NCBI RefSeq assembly: GCF_002967075.1
Contig: NZ_PUGE01000001.1
Span: forward strand, 620,001 to 684,000
DNA from: Corynebacterium sp. J010B-136
Lineage (GTDB): Bacteria > Actinomycetota > Actinomycetes > Mycobacteriales > Mycobacteriaceae
DNA: 64,000 nt
Reading direction: 5' to 3'
Shown here: one piece after another, positions 8,338 to 17,021 of the stretch
How positions within the stretch are numbered: the stretch's first letter is position 1
Layout of the letters: every line of letters starts with the position of its first letter
Notes under the pieces: model-generated
The model's database searches: none
What the model was told of the DNA's origin: nothing
What the model saw: only the letters and a program-made list of their open reading frames with translations
Made by a program: the position numbers and the translations under genes

Positions 8338-9213
8338 ATGAGCACACACGATCCTCTACCAGCAAAGAACGGCCGCATCGCGGCATTCTTTGACCTGGAT
8401 AAGACGATCATTGCCACCTCGTCTGCTTTCGCCTTCGGCAAAGAGTTCATGCACAACGGGCTTATTAGCCCAAGCGATGCACTTCAGATGACATTGGCCA
8501 AGGCCAGCTACATGATGGCCGGGCAGACTTCTGAGCAAATGGACGCCACCCGTGACCAATTGGCAGCGATGGTAACTGGTTGGTCTGTGGAAGAAGTAGA
8601 AAATATCGCGCGCGAGACCATGCATACCGTGGTTACGCCAGCGATTTATCACGAGGCTCGTGAGCTTATTAAGTTCCACCAAGCCGCTGGCCACGAAGTT
8701 GTGATCATTTCCGCTTCCGAGAAAACACTCGTGAGACTCATCGCCGAGGAACTTGGTGTTGAACACGTTGTCGCTACCGAATTAGAGACGGTGGACGGCC
8801 GCTTTACCGGCGGAATTGTCCACTACCTGAAAGGCCATGCCAAAGCGGATGCGGTAGCGAAAATCGGCGCGTCCGAGAATATCGATTTGAGCCAAAGCTT
8901 TGCCTACTCAGATTCGGCCACGGATATTCCAATGCTGGAATTAGTAGGTAACCCAGTTGCCGTTAATCCAGACCGCGCCATGAAAAAGGCCGCATTAGAA
9001 AACCAGTGGGACATCCGCACTTTCCGCGACCCAGTTCCTCTCTTTACTATGCCTGGAGCAAAGGAAGTCGGCATTGGTGCTTCCGTTGTCGCAGGCGTCG
9101 CGGCCTTGGTGGTAGCCGGCGTCTGGTTGTTTCAGCGCCCTGCACTGGAACCACGCAAAGAACCCAAAGTGACTGAATTTTTCACTTGGCCACACACGCC
9201 ACTCGCGGGGTAA
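8338..9213 (+). CDS. HAD-superfamily (HAD-IB) phosphatase, SerB-like
   Basis: A 291-residue cytoplasmic or membrane-tethered hydrolase. Motif I is FDLDKT near residue 18-23, motif II is IISAS, and motif III/IV is YSDSATDIPML near residue 185-195. This is the HAD-IB pattern shared with phosphoserine phosphatase, but actinobacterial members in this position (Rv3661-like) are not proven SerB enzymes. A hydrophobic segment near residues 245-265 may anchor the C-terminus. The start is ATG at 8338 with only a weak ribosome site (AAGAAAG). The neighbour ssd is divergent. Confidence 0.85.
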   Translation: MSTHDPLPAKNGRIAAFFDLDKTIIATSSAFAFGKEFMHNGLISPSDALQMTLAKASYMMAGQTSEQMDATRDQLAAMVTGWSVEEVENIARETMHTVVTPAIYHEARELIKFHQAAGHEVVIISASEKTLVRLIAEELGVEHVVATELETVDGRFTGGIVHYLKGHAKADAVAKIGASENIDLSQSFAYSDSATDIPMLELVGNPVAVNPDRAMKKAALENQWDIRTFRDPVPLFTMPGAKEVGIGASVVAGVAALVVAGVWLFQRPALEPRKEPKVTEFFTWPHTPLAG

Positions 9214-9273
9214 AGCAACTCACTAAAGTTTCTGTACCTACCGACGTGAGGGTCGCAGGTGCTTATCGATGCC

Positions 9274-9312
9274 CCTCGGCCACTCGGCTGAGGATTTGGC
9301 GCTCGCCAGATC
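9274..9312 (+). other. Tandem hairpins between HAD gene and holin-like gene
   Basis: Two adjoining stems: CCTCGGCC (9274-9281) pairs with GGCTGAGG (9286-9293) around an ACTC loop, and GATTTGGC (9293-9300) pairs with GCCAGATC (9305-9312) around a GCTC loop. Each has 8 pairs including one G-U. Only a short TTTT follows at about 9320. They may terminate the HAD transcript or be part of a small RNA. The rest of 9214-9474 shows no gene. Confidence 0.4.
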
Positions 9313-9474
9313 CCCAGTGTTTTCCCTAATTACAGCAATTGCCACGCCGAACAAAGCGCGACAATTTAAATCTATTAGGATGGGAACGTATGTCACGGTG
9401 GCTTTTTTGATCTACTGTGGTTGTTAAAGATTAATGAAATGATTCTGCGCACCCTTTGAGGAAGGTTTTCTACC

Positions 9475-9981
9475 GTGAGCAAAGACGGACTCTACACCGA
9501 TGGCACCGAGAGCTTCGGCCCAAAGGTTAACTCCATTCCGCTATCGGATGTTGACACCAGCAAGCCGGGTGAGACTTCTATCGGAACACTAGTTTCTAAT
9601 GCGACTGAGCAGATTTCTACGCTGGTTCGCTCTGAAGTTGAATTAGCAAAGACTGAGCTAGCGGCCTCTGCTAAGAAGGGCGGCATTGGTGCCGGTCTCT
9701 TCGGCGCAGCTGGCACTATTGCTCTGTACAGCTCTTTCTTCTTTTTCTTCTTCCTCGCGGAGCTGCTTACCCACCTGTGGTTCGACCGCTGGGCTGCGTA
9801 CCTCATCGTCTTCCTACTCATGCTCGTTATCGCAGGCGTCCTGGCAGCCATTGGCTTTAGCCAGATCAAGAAGGTGAAAAAGCCAGAAAAGACTATTGAA
9901 TCAGTCGGAGAGCTCAAGCACCTCAAGCCAGGTAAGGCAAAGGATGCTGTAGAAAAGCGCAATAAAGGCCTTTACACCTAA
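9475..9981 (+). CDS. Holin-like (DUF1469 / phage holin superfamily 6 type) membrane protein
   Basis: A 168-residue protein with a polar N-terminal 45 residues, an amphipathic segment rich in E and K (LVRSEVELAKTELAASAKKGG) and two transmembrane helices (about residues 72-98 and 104-128), then a lysine-rich tail. This is the layout of the actinobacterial DUF1469 family; the holin label comes from family naming and there is no phage context here. Start GTG at 9475 follows TGAGGAAGG. A strong terminator follows at 10012-10051. The function is unknown; mycobacterial relatives are membrane proteins of unclear role. Confidence 0.8.
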   Translation: MSKDGLYTDGTESFGPKVNSIPLSDVDTSKPGETSIGTLVSNATEQISTLVRSEVELAKTELAASAKKGGIGAGLFGAAGTIALYSSFFFFFFLAELLTHLWFDRWAAYLIVFLLMLVIAGVLAAIGFSQIKKVKKPEKTIESVGELKHLKPGKAKDAVEKRNKGLYT

Positions 9982-10011
9982 AGCCTCTTCCTTTCCCTCT
10001 CCCATTTTCCC

Positions 10012-10051
10012 ATCCGCCCGTCGCATAAGATTTTGCTGCGGGCGGATTTTT
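10012..10051 (+). terminator. Intrinsic terminator after the holin-like gene
   Basis: ATCCGCCCG (10012-10020) pairs with CGGGCGGAT (10039-10047), 9 bp, followed by TTTTTAT. Confidence 0.85.
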
Positions 10052-10087
10052 ATATGAGCCGCCAACGTACTTCTGTAAGGAATTCAC

Positions 10088-10993
10088 TTGACCGCTAAGC
10101 CTCTTTCTCCGTCCGTCGTGGAGCTCAAAGGAGACTTTGAACATGAGTTTGTCCACACCCACGGAATTCGTCTACACGTGGTCACCGCTGGAGAAAAAGG
10201 CGATCCATTAATCGTTTTAATTCACGGTTCTTTCGGTGGCTGGTTCGAATTCCGGGACGTCATTGCCCCATTGGCCAGCAAGGGTTTTCGCGTCGCCGCA
10301 GTAGACCTGCGCGGCTTTGGCATGTCGGATAAACCCCCTGCAGGTGGCGGGCAAGATATTCGCACGCTTACAGGAGATATCTCTGGCGTCATCCAGGCCT
10401 TAGGCTACGACAAGGCAATAGTCGCGGGAAATGATACGGGCGCGTCATTGGCGTGGACCGTGGCCATCGATAAGCCAGAGCGTGTTTCTGGCGTCGTGAG
10501 TATCTCCGGTGCTTACCCGGTTGATTTGCGCCGGAGCATCGCCGCGCGCCCCTGGGACTTCCTGTACCTACTGGCCAGCTCATTTTGGTGCCGGCTTCCA
10601 GGGCACACGGTGCCGCAGAAATTCTACAAAGGCGAACTGGACAACAATACGTCTTCGAAATTCCGAAAAAACAACGCCTCAAGATATGAAGAATTTTTGC
10701 GGCTACGCCTGCAAGCCTCGCAGATTGGCAATGTCCAGCGCGGAGCGGTGCACAACCATAGGTTGCTTACCTCCGGCGTACCACTGCGTTGGCTCGAACG
10801 CCGCGTGGAATCCCCCGTGCTGTTTTTACACTCTGGGCAACGCCTGTGGCTACCGGTCATCCGCCGTGCACGTGCGCGGGTGGCATCGAAATTCACAGAA
10901 AGCTCGGTAGCTCAGGCAAAGAATATGCCGCATTTGGAAAACCCAACTGGGTTCGTTGAGGCGATTGGGAGTTGGCTACGTCTCACCCCTTAA
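10088..10993 (+). CDS. Alpha/beta-hydrolase, epoxide-hydrolase-like
   Basis: A 301-residue alpha/beta-hydrolase fold protein. The oxyanion motif HGSFGGWFEFRD lies near residue 48, the DLRGFGMSD strand-loop near 78-86, and the nucleophile elbow reads AGNDTGASLAW near 118, with aspartate as nucleophile, as in epoxide hydrolases and dehalogenases. A late histidine (MPHLENP) near residue 283 fits the catalytic base. The substrate is unknown. The start is TTG at 10088, preceded by AAGGAATTCAC; no ATG is suitably placed. The stop codon falls within a stem-loop (CTCACCCC 10982-10989 with GGGGTGAG 10996-11003). Confidence 0.85.
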   Translation: MTAKPLSPSVVELKGDFEHEFVHTHGIRLHVVTAGEKGDPLIVLIHGSFGGWFEFRDVIAPLASKGFRVAAVDLRGFGMSDKPPAGGGQDIRTLTGDISGVIQALGYDKAIVAGNDTGASLAWTVAIDKPERVSGVVSISGAYPVDLRRSIAARPWDFLYLLASSFWCRLPGHTVPQKFYKGELDNNTSSKFRKNNASRYEEFLRLRLQASQIGNVQRGAVHNHRLLTSGVPLRWLERRVESPVLFLHSGQRLWLPVIRRARARVASKFTESSVAQAKNMPHLENPTGFVEAIGSWLRLTP

Positions 10994-11110
10994 ACGGGGT
11001 GAGGAAAAATACATTTTTTGCAAAACAATTCACAATCTTCGCAGGTAGCCTCCAGTTTCACCACATGAGACCAACGCGCTTTAACCAGCGCAGATTTTGC
11101 AATTCTTGTT

Positions 11111-11126
11111 TGTGTCCTCGTTCACA
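11111..11126. promoter_or_regulatory. Predicted GlxR (CRP-type) operator upstream of the peptide importer
   Basis: TGTGTCCTCGTTCACA matches the CRP/GlxR consensus TGTGANNTANNTCACA at 10 of 12 defined positions, with both outer half-sites intact. It is 74 bp before the binding-protein start. GlxR itself is encoded in this window at 20671. Confidence 0.5.
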
Positions 11127-11199
11127 AGGTAGATTTGCTCCAAGCCCAATCACAGGTTTGGCTAATGGTTTTTTCATCTCAACGTGGAGGTCACCCCTC

Positions 11200-12810
11200 A
11201 TGACGATCAAGAAGACGATCACGCTGCTTGCTGCAGCCTCAACCACGCTCGCCCTCGTGGCGTGCTCCGACTCCTCATCTGATGATGGCGCGTCCTCCGA
11301 CGGCGGCTCATCAGGAGGCGACAACTACATTCTCGCCAACGGCACCGAACCTCAGAACCCACTGGTTCCTGCCAACACCAACGAAACAGGCGGCGGCAAG
11401 ATCATCGACTCGATCTTCTCCGGTCTCGTGGGCTATGACGCTGATGGTGAGACCTACAACGAAGTCGCAGAGTCCATTGAGGCTAACGACGACAACACTG
11501 AATTCACCATCACCTTGAAGGACTGGCAGTTCACTGACGGCACAGACGTCACCGCGAACTCCTTCGTGGATGCGTGGAACTATGCCGTTGCCAATGCACA
11601 GCTGGGTGCGTACTTCTTCGAGCCAATCAAGGGTTACGCAGAAGAAGGCGTCGAGGAGCTCGAAGGCCTCGAGGTCATCGATGACAAGACCTTTAAGGTC
11701 ACCATGAATGCGCCAACCGCTGACTTCCCACAGCGCCTCGGCTACTCTGCTTTCGCTCCACTGCCAGAGTCCGCATTCGATGACATGGATGCATTCGGCG
11801 AAAATCCAGTGGGCAACGGCCCGTACATGCTGGAAGAGTGGAACCACAACTCCAACGCATTGTTGGTACCAAACCCTGATTACCCAGGCGATCACGCGGC
11901 ACAAAATGATGGCCTCGACATCGTCTTCTACCCATCCCAGGACGCAGCATACGCTGACCTACTCTCCGGCAACCTAGATGTTCTGGACCAGATTCCAGAC
12001 TCCGCGTTCTCCGTGTACGAGTCTGACCTGGGTGACCGCGCCGTCAACCAGCCTTCCGCAGTCTTCCAGTCGTTTACCATCGGTGAATCCCTGGAGCACT
12101 TCGGTGGCGAAGAAGGCGTCCTGCGACGCCAGGCACTGTCTCACGCCATCAACCGCGAAGAGATCACTGACACCATCTTCCAAGGCACCCGTACCCCAGC
12201 GCATGACTTCACTTCCCCAGTTGTAGCGGGCTTCTCCGAAGACGTTCCTGGCAATGAGGTCTTGGAATACGACCCAGAAAAGGCCAAGGAGCTGTGGGCA
12301 CAGGCAGATGAGATCAATGAATGGTCCTCGCCTGAGTTCGCCATCGCCTACAACTCTGACGGTGGACACCAGGCATGGGTTGATGCAGCAGCCAACTCCA
12401 TCAAGAACACCTTGGAGATTGAAGCTGTTGGCGCTCCATACCCAGACTTCAAGTCCCTGCGTGATGAAGTGACCAACCGCACCATCGAAACCGCATTCCG
12501 CACCGGCTGGCAGGCTGACTACCCAGGCATGGGCAACTTCCTAGCCGCACTCTACGGTACCGGCGCTGGCTCCAATGACGGTGACTACTCTAACCCTGAT
12601 TTTGACGCCAAGATCCGCGAAGCTGACGCAGCTGGCTCCCCAGAGGAAGCAGCTGAGCTCTTCAAGGAAGCTCAGACCATCCTGTTCGAAGACCTTCCAG
12701 CTATCCCACTGTGGTACTCCAACGTGACCGCTGGTTACTCCGAGAACGTTGACAACGTGGTCTTTGGCTGGGATTCCGTTCCAGTCTTCACCGACATCAC
12801 CAAGAACTAA
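11200..12810 (+). CDS. Peptide ABC transporter substrate-binding lipoprotein
   Basis: A 536-residue family 5 extracellular solute-binding protein (DppA/OppA type). The start is ATG at 11200, 9 nt after GTGGAGG; an open frame upstream to 10972 gives an unrelated hydrophilic stretch. A signal peptide with lipobox LVAC (cysteine about residue 21) predicts a lipid-anchored protein outside the cytoplasmic membrane, followed by a serine/glycine/aspartate-rich linker. Family features include the ANGTEPQNPLVPA start of the mature domain, the GNGPYMLEEW motif and the late DLPAIPLWYSN segment. It would capture di- or oligopeptides and deliver them to the permeases encoded 490 bp downstream. Confidence 0.92.
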   Translation: MTIKKTITLLAAASTTLALVACSDSSSDDGASSDGGSSGGDNYILANGTEPQNPLVPANTNETGGGKIIDSIFSGLVGYDADGETYNEVAESIEANDDNTEFTITLKDWQFTDGTDVTANSFVDAWNYAVANAQLGAYFFEPIKGYAEEGVEELEGLEVIDDKTFKVTMNAPTADFPQRLGYSAFAPLPESAFDDMDAFGENPVGNGPYMLEEWNHNSNALLVPNPDYPGDHAAQNDGLDIVFYPSQDAAYADLLSGNLDVLDQIPDSAFSVYESDLGDRAVNQPSAVFQSFTIGESLEHFGGEEGVLRRQALSHAINREEITDTIFQGTRTPAHDFTSPVVAGFSEDVPGNEVLEYDPEKAKELWAQADEINEWSSPEFAIAYNSDGGHQAWVDAAANSIKNTLEIEAVGAPYPDFKSLRDEVTNRTIETAFRTGWQADYPGMGNFLAALYGTGAGSNDGDYSNPDFDAKIREADAAGSPEEAAELFKEAQTILFEDLPAIPLWYSNVTAGYSENVDNVVFGWDSVPVFTDITKN

Positions 12811-12890
12811 TTCCCCTTCATAGACCTGCGGTCTATTTGGGTCTTGCCCACCGGCTGTTCAACCAGACTGAGCATGCAAGTTCTTAAAAA

Positions 12891-12931
12891 CTAGGCCCTC
12901 GCTCCCGCTTTCTTGGATAGCGAGGGCCTAG
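12891..12931. terminator. Strong hairpin between binding-protein and permease genes
   Basis: A perfect 13-bp inverted repeat, CTAGGCCCTCGCT (12891-12903) and AGCGAGGGCCTAG (12919-12931), lies 80 bp after the binding-protein stop. A run of A precedes it, but no clear T-run follows on the plus strand. A smaller hairpin (ATAGACC/GGTCTAT, 12820-12836, followed by TTTGGG) is closer to the gene. Together they could limit read-through so that the lipoprotein is made in excess over the permeases. The remaining gap to 13298 holds no gene I can support. Confidence 0.55.
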
Positions 12932-13298
12932 TCACGTCTATCGGGACTTAACCACCAGCACTACGGGGTTTCCTAAGTTATCCCAATGCGGGTGAAAGGA
13001 TCGCCCTCTATATGGGGTAGCCGCAAACGCTAGCTGGGAACAAAGCCACTTCCCATCCTGTGGAATACATTTTCGCATCCGTGTGAATTAGCCCAGCTTA
13101 TTAATTCTCGTTGACCACACTGTAGGACGTGACACCCAACAAACTAGTTTTGGGCAGAAAATCGCCACTTACCCGGGACTATGTTGATTATCACTAGTAC
13201 AGCCGTCGATTTAAGATAGGTCACAGCCGGTCAACGTGGTGACTTAGATTGGTTGCGGATTCGGTAGGTAGACCCACAATTTTGTAAAGGACACATTT

Positions 13299-14225
13299 AT
13301 GTTGCGCTATATCGGGCGACGAGTGCTCCAGATGATTCCGGTGTTCTTCGGAGCCACCCTGCTCATCTACGCACTTGTCTTCCTCATGCCGGGTGACCCG
13401 GTAGAGGCACTAGGCGGTGACCGCGGCCTTACGGAAGCTGCGCGGGCCCGCATCGAGGCAGAATACAACCTAGACAAGCCATTTATCGTTCAGTACCTGT
13501 TGTACGTCAAAGGGATTCTCACCTTGGACTTTGGTACTACTTTCTCTGGAGTGCCCGTTACCGAGGTCATGAGCAATGTCTTCCCAGTAACGCTCAAGCT
13601 GGCATTTATGGCGATCATCTTTGAAACCATCTTCGGTATTGCCTTCGGTGTATTTTCTGGTATCCGCCGCGGTGGTTTCTTTGACTCCACCGTGCTGGTT
13701 GTCTCCTTGCTGGTTATTGCAGTTCCTTCCTTCGTTACCGGTTTCGTATTCCAGTACATTGTCGGTATTCGCTGGGACCTACTCCCCGTGACCGTTGGTA
13801 GAGACGAATCCTTCGAATCCCTGCTCATGCCAGCAATTGTGCTGGGTGCACTCTCGTGCGCTTACATCATTCGCCTTACACGCCAATCCGTTAGTGAAAA
13901 TATGCGCGCCGACTATGTGCGTACTGCCCGAGCTAAAGGTTTGTCAGGCGGCAACGTCATGACCCGCCACGTGCTGCGTAACTCGCTGATTCCAGTGGCT
14001 ACCTTCATCGGCGCTGACCTCGGTTCACTGATGACTGGCGCCATTGTTACTGAGGGCATCTTCGGTATCAACGGCGTCGGTGGCACGCTCTACCAAGCAA
14101 TTCTGCGCGGCGAGCCTACCACCATCGTGTCCTTTACCACTGTCCTCGTAGTCATCTACATCATCGCCAACCTGTTGGTTGACCTTCTCTACGCGGTACT
14201 CGACCCAAGGATTCGCTATGCCTAA
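13299..14225 (+). CDS. dppB: Peptide ABC transporter permease (DppB/OppB type)
   Basis: A 308-residue inner-membrane permease of the BPD family. It has the family N-terminus (MLRYIGRRVLQMIPVFFGAT), the GDRGLTEAARARIEAEYNLD periplasmic loop, about six transmembrane helices and the EAA-type cytoplasmic loop (DYVRTARAKGLSGGNVMTRH), where the ATPase docks. Start ATG at 13299 follows AAAGGACACATTT. It is the first gene of a three-gene block and its last bases overlap the next permease. It forms the import channel together with the DppC-type subunit. Confidence 0.92.
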   Translation: MLRYIGRRVLQMIPVFFGATLLIYALVFLMPGDPVEALGGDRGLTEAARARIEAEYNLDKPFIVQYLLYVKGILTLDFGTTFSGVPVTEVMSNVFPVTLKLAFMAIIFETIFGIAFGVFSGIRRGGFFDSTVLVVSLLVIAVPSFVTGFVFQYIVGIRWDLLPVTVGRDESFESLLMPAIVLGALSCAYIIRLTRQSVSENMRADYVRTARAKGLSGGNVMTRHVLRNSLIPVATFIGADLGSLMTGAIVTEGIFGINGVGGTLYQAILRGEPTTIVSFTTVLVVIYIIANLLVDLLYAVLDPRIRYA

Positions 14226-15216
14226 TATCGATCGCAATACAGACCCACATGATCTCGCCGAAGAATTCTTGGCATCCCACGGCCGCCCTGGTCAAGACCA
14301 CTACATCGCTGAAACTGATGAGACTGGTCTTGGTGCCGTAGACGCTGTCAAGGATGAATCTGCTCCTTCATCGCAGTGGGCGGAAGCCTGGCGCTACCTG
14401 CGTAAGCGCCCATTGTTCTGGGTTGCCTCAGTCATGATCTTGATCGCCTTGCTGCTCGCGCTTTTTCCGTCCATTTTTACCTCGGTTGACCCACGTTCCT
14501 GCAGTCTGGCAAATTCCTTGAACCCTGCAGAATCAGGCCACATCTTTGGCTTTGACCGCCAAGGCTGCGATATCTACGCACGCGTTATCTACGGCGCACG
14601 CGCTTCGGTACTCGTAGGTGTTCTCACCACTGCTTTGGTCACCATCGTTGGCGCGCTAATCGGTTCTATTGCGGGCTTCTTTGGCGGCTGGGTCGATACC
14701 ATCTTGTCGCGTATCACTGACATCTTCTTTGCTATTCCACTGGTTCTGGCAGCCATCGTGGTCATGCAGATGTTTAAGGAATACCGCACGATTATCACCG
14801 TCGTCTTGGTGCTTGGTCTCTTTGGCTGGGTCAGTATCGCGCGTATTACCCGCGGTGCCGTGATGTCTATCAAGAATGAAGAGTTCGTCCAGGCCGCGCT
14901 TTCGATCGGCGCATCCAAGTGGCGCATCCTCTTTAGCCACGTGCTGCCTAACGCCGCAGCGCCGATTATCTCCTATGCCACCGTGGCTTTGGGTACGTTC
15001 ATCGTCGCCGAAGCAACGCTGTCCTTCTTAGGTATTGGCCTTCCGCCCACCATTGTTTCGTGGGGTGGAGATATTTCCCAAGCTCAGGCATCACTGCGTC
15101 AAGAACCTATGGTCTTGTTCTACCCTGCTGGTGCGCTGGCTTTGACCGTATTGAGCTTTATCATGATGGGCGATGTTGTTCGTGACGCGCTCGATCCAAA
15201 GGCAAGGAAGCGATAA
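14218..15216 (+). CDS. dppC: Peptide ABC transporter permease (DppC/OppC type)
   Basis: A 332-residue second channel subunit. I choose the ATG at 14218, which overlaps the dppB stop by 8 nt and has AAGGA upstream; an open frame extends to 14179. After a polar N-terminal 60 residues it shows the family opening helix (PLFWVASVMILIALLLALFP), the HIFGFDRQGCDIYARVIYG motif and the EAA loop (NEEFVQAALSIGASKWRI). About six helices are visible. Coupled translation with dppB supports equal subunit amounts. Confidence 0.92.
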   Translation: MPNIDRNTDPHDLAEEFLASHGRPGQDHYIAETDETGLGAVDAVKDESAPSSQWAEAWRYLRKRPLFWVASVMILIALLLALFPSIFTSVDPRSCSLANSLNPAESGHIFGFDRQGCDIYARVIYGARASVLVGVLTTALVTIVGALIGSIAGFFGGWVDTILSRITDIFFAIPLVLAAIVVMQMFKEYRTIITVVLVLGLFGWVSIARITRGAVMSIKNEEFVQAALSIGASKWRILFSHVLPNAAAPIISYATVALGTFIVAEATLSFLGIGLPPTIVSWGGDISQAQASLRQEPMVLFYPAGALALTVLSFIMMGDVVRDALDPKARKR

Positions 15217-15218
15217 CC

Positions 15219-16922
15219 ATGACTGAACATAACGCTGAAAAGCCATTGTTGGAGATGAAAGGCGTCAAGATTGCCTTTTCTTCTTCTACCGGAATCGTCG
15301 AGGCAGTTCGTGGCGTCGACATGACCATCTACCCTGGCCAGTCCGTCGCTATCGTGGGCGAGTCTGGCTCGGGCAAATCCACCACAGCCATGTCCATTTT
15401 GGGTCTATTGCCTGGCAACGGCAAGGTCACCGAAGGTCAGATCATCTTTGATGGTGAGGACATCACCAAATTCAACAACAAAGATTATGAGCGCATTCGC
15501 GGCTCCCACATCGGTCTGGTCCCCCAGGACCCGATGTCGAACCTGAACCCGGTGTGGCGCATTGGTACCCAGATTGAAGAATCGCTCAAAGCCAATCATG
15601 TCGTCGAAGGTTCAAAGCGTAAAGAGCGCGTCGTCCAGGTTCTAGAAGAAGCAGGGCTTCCCGATGCAGGAGCACGCGCTAAACAATATCCTCACGAGTT
15701 CTCCGGCGGTATGCGCCAGCGTGCACTCATCGGTATTGGTTTGGCTGCTCGCCCGAAGCTACTGATTGCCGATGAGCCTACCTCGGCTCTCGATGTCACC
15801 GTGCAGAAGCAGATTCTGGATCACCTTGATTCCCTGACCAAAGAACTCGGCAACGCGGTGCTCTTTATTACTCACGACTTAGGTCTTGCGGCAGAGCGCG
15901 CGGAGCACCTCATTGTTATGCACCGCGGGCGCATCGTGGAATCAGGTCCGTCGCGCAAGATTTTGCAGAACCCGCAGCACCCTTACACCAAGCGTTTGGT
16001 CACTGCTGCTCCGTCCCTTGCGTCATCACGTATTCGAGCTGCTCGTGAAGCCGGCATTGTAACTTCTGAGCTGATTGCTGGTGCAGCGGAAGAGCACTCT
16101 GATGAAGCTGTCATTTCGGTGCGTAATCTGACCAAGGAATTCACCGTTCGTGACACGCGCGGCAAGAAGCAGCAGTTCAAGGCAGTCGATAATGTCTCCT
16201 TTGACCTGCGCCGCGGCTCTACTTTAGCGCTGGTGGGTGAGTCCGGCTCGGGCAAGTCCACGGTCGCAAATATGGTGCTGAATCTTTTGGAGCCAACTTC
16301 CGGCAGCATCTTTTATGAAGGCACGGATACTTCCACGTTAAGCAGCAAGCAGCTCTTCCAGCTGCGCCGCCAGATGCAGGTTGTATTCCAGAACCCGTAT
16401 GGTTCTTTGGATCCGTTGTATTCGATTTTCAAGTGCATCGAAGAACCACTGCGTCTACACAAGATTGGTGACCGCAAGGCGCGCGAAGCGCGCGTCGCCG
16501 AGCTACTCGATATGGTTGCGATGCCACGTTCGGCCATGCGCCGCTACCCCGATGAACTATCTGGTGGCCAACGCCAGCGCATCGCCATCGCGCGTGCGCT
16601 CGCGCTGAATCCAGAAGTCATTGTCTTGGATGAGGCGGTGTCAGCACTGGACGTCCTGGTGCAAAACCAGATCATTCAGCTGATGGCAGAACTTCAGCGC
16701 GACCTCAACCTGTCGTACCTGTTTATTACCCACGACTTGGCGGTTGTGCGCCAGACTGCTGACGATGTCGTCGTTATGCAAAAGGGCGCTGTGGTCGAGC
16801 AAGGCACTACCGATGAAATCTTCGATAATCCATCACAGGAATACACGCGAAATCTCATCAACTCGGTTCCGGGTATGCACATTGAGCTCGGCACCGGCGA
16901 GAACCTCGGTCTGCACGAGTAG
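15219..16922 (+). CDS. Peptide ABC transporter ATPase, DppD-DppF fusion
   Basis: A 567-residue protein with two complete ABC domains in one chain, replacing separate DppD and DppF subunits. Domain 1: Walker A GESGSGKST near residue 48, signature SGGMRQR near 162, Walker B LLIADEP. Domain 2 begins near residue 297: Walker A GESGSGKST near 340, signature LSGGQRQR near 447, Walker B VIVLDE. The C-terminal part of each domain has the oligopeptide-type HPYTKRLV or EYTRNLI segment. Both nucleotide sites look intact. The start is ATG at 15219, two bases after the permease stop. A bidirectional terminator follows. Confidence 0.93.
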   Translation: MTEHNAEKPLLEMKGVKIAFSSSTGIVEAVRGVDMTIYPGQSVAIVGESGSGKSTTAMSILGLLPGNGKVTEGQIIFDGEDITKFNNKDYERIRGSHIGLVPQDPMSNLNPVWRIGTQIEESLKANHVVEGSKRKERVVQVLEEAGLPDAGARAKQYPHEFSGGMRQRALIGIGLAARPKLLIADEPTSALDVTVQKQILDHLDSLTKELGNAVLFITHDLGLAAERAEHLIVMHRGRIVESGPSRKILQNPQHPYTKRLVTAAPSLASSRIRAAREAGIVTSELIAGAAEEHSDEAVISVRNLTKEFTVRDTRGKKQQFKAVDNVSFDLRRGSTLALVGESGSGKSTVANMVLNLLEPTSGSIFYEGTDTSTLSSKQLFQLRRQMQVVFQNPYGSLDPLYSIFKCIEEPLRLHKIGDRKAREARVAELLDMVAMPRSAMRRYPDELSGGQRQRIAIARALALNPEVIVLDEAVSALDVLVQNQIIQLMAELQRDLNLSYLFITHDLAVVRQTADDVVVMQKGAVVEQGTTDEIFDNPSQEYTRNLINSVPGMHIELGTGENLGLHE

Positions 16923-16937
16923 CGCTGGTAAATAGCT

Positions 16938-16985
16938 AAAGCTCGCACCTAAAAAAGGTTAGATAAACCTTAAGGTGCGAGCTTT
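16938..16985. terminator. Bidirectional terminator between importer operon and marP
   Basis: AAAGCTCGCACCT (16938-16950) pairs with AGGTGCGAGCTTT (16973-16985), with an inner AAGGTT/AACCTT stem. The genes on either side converge. Confidence 0.85.
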
Positions 16986-17021
16986 ACTTATGCCTTCAAC
17001 CTGCAATTATTTGATGCAACA

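Noticed and set aside
9475-9981. Prophage remnant suggested by the holin-like gene
   Set aside because: No other phage gene, integrase or attachment repeat nearby; the family is chromosomal in actinobacteria.
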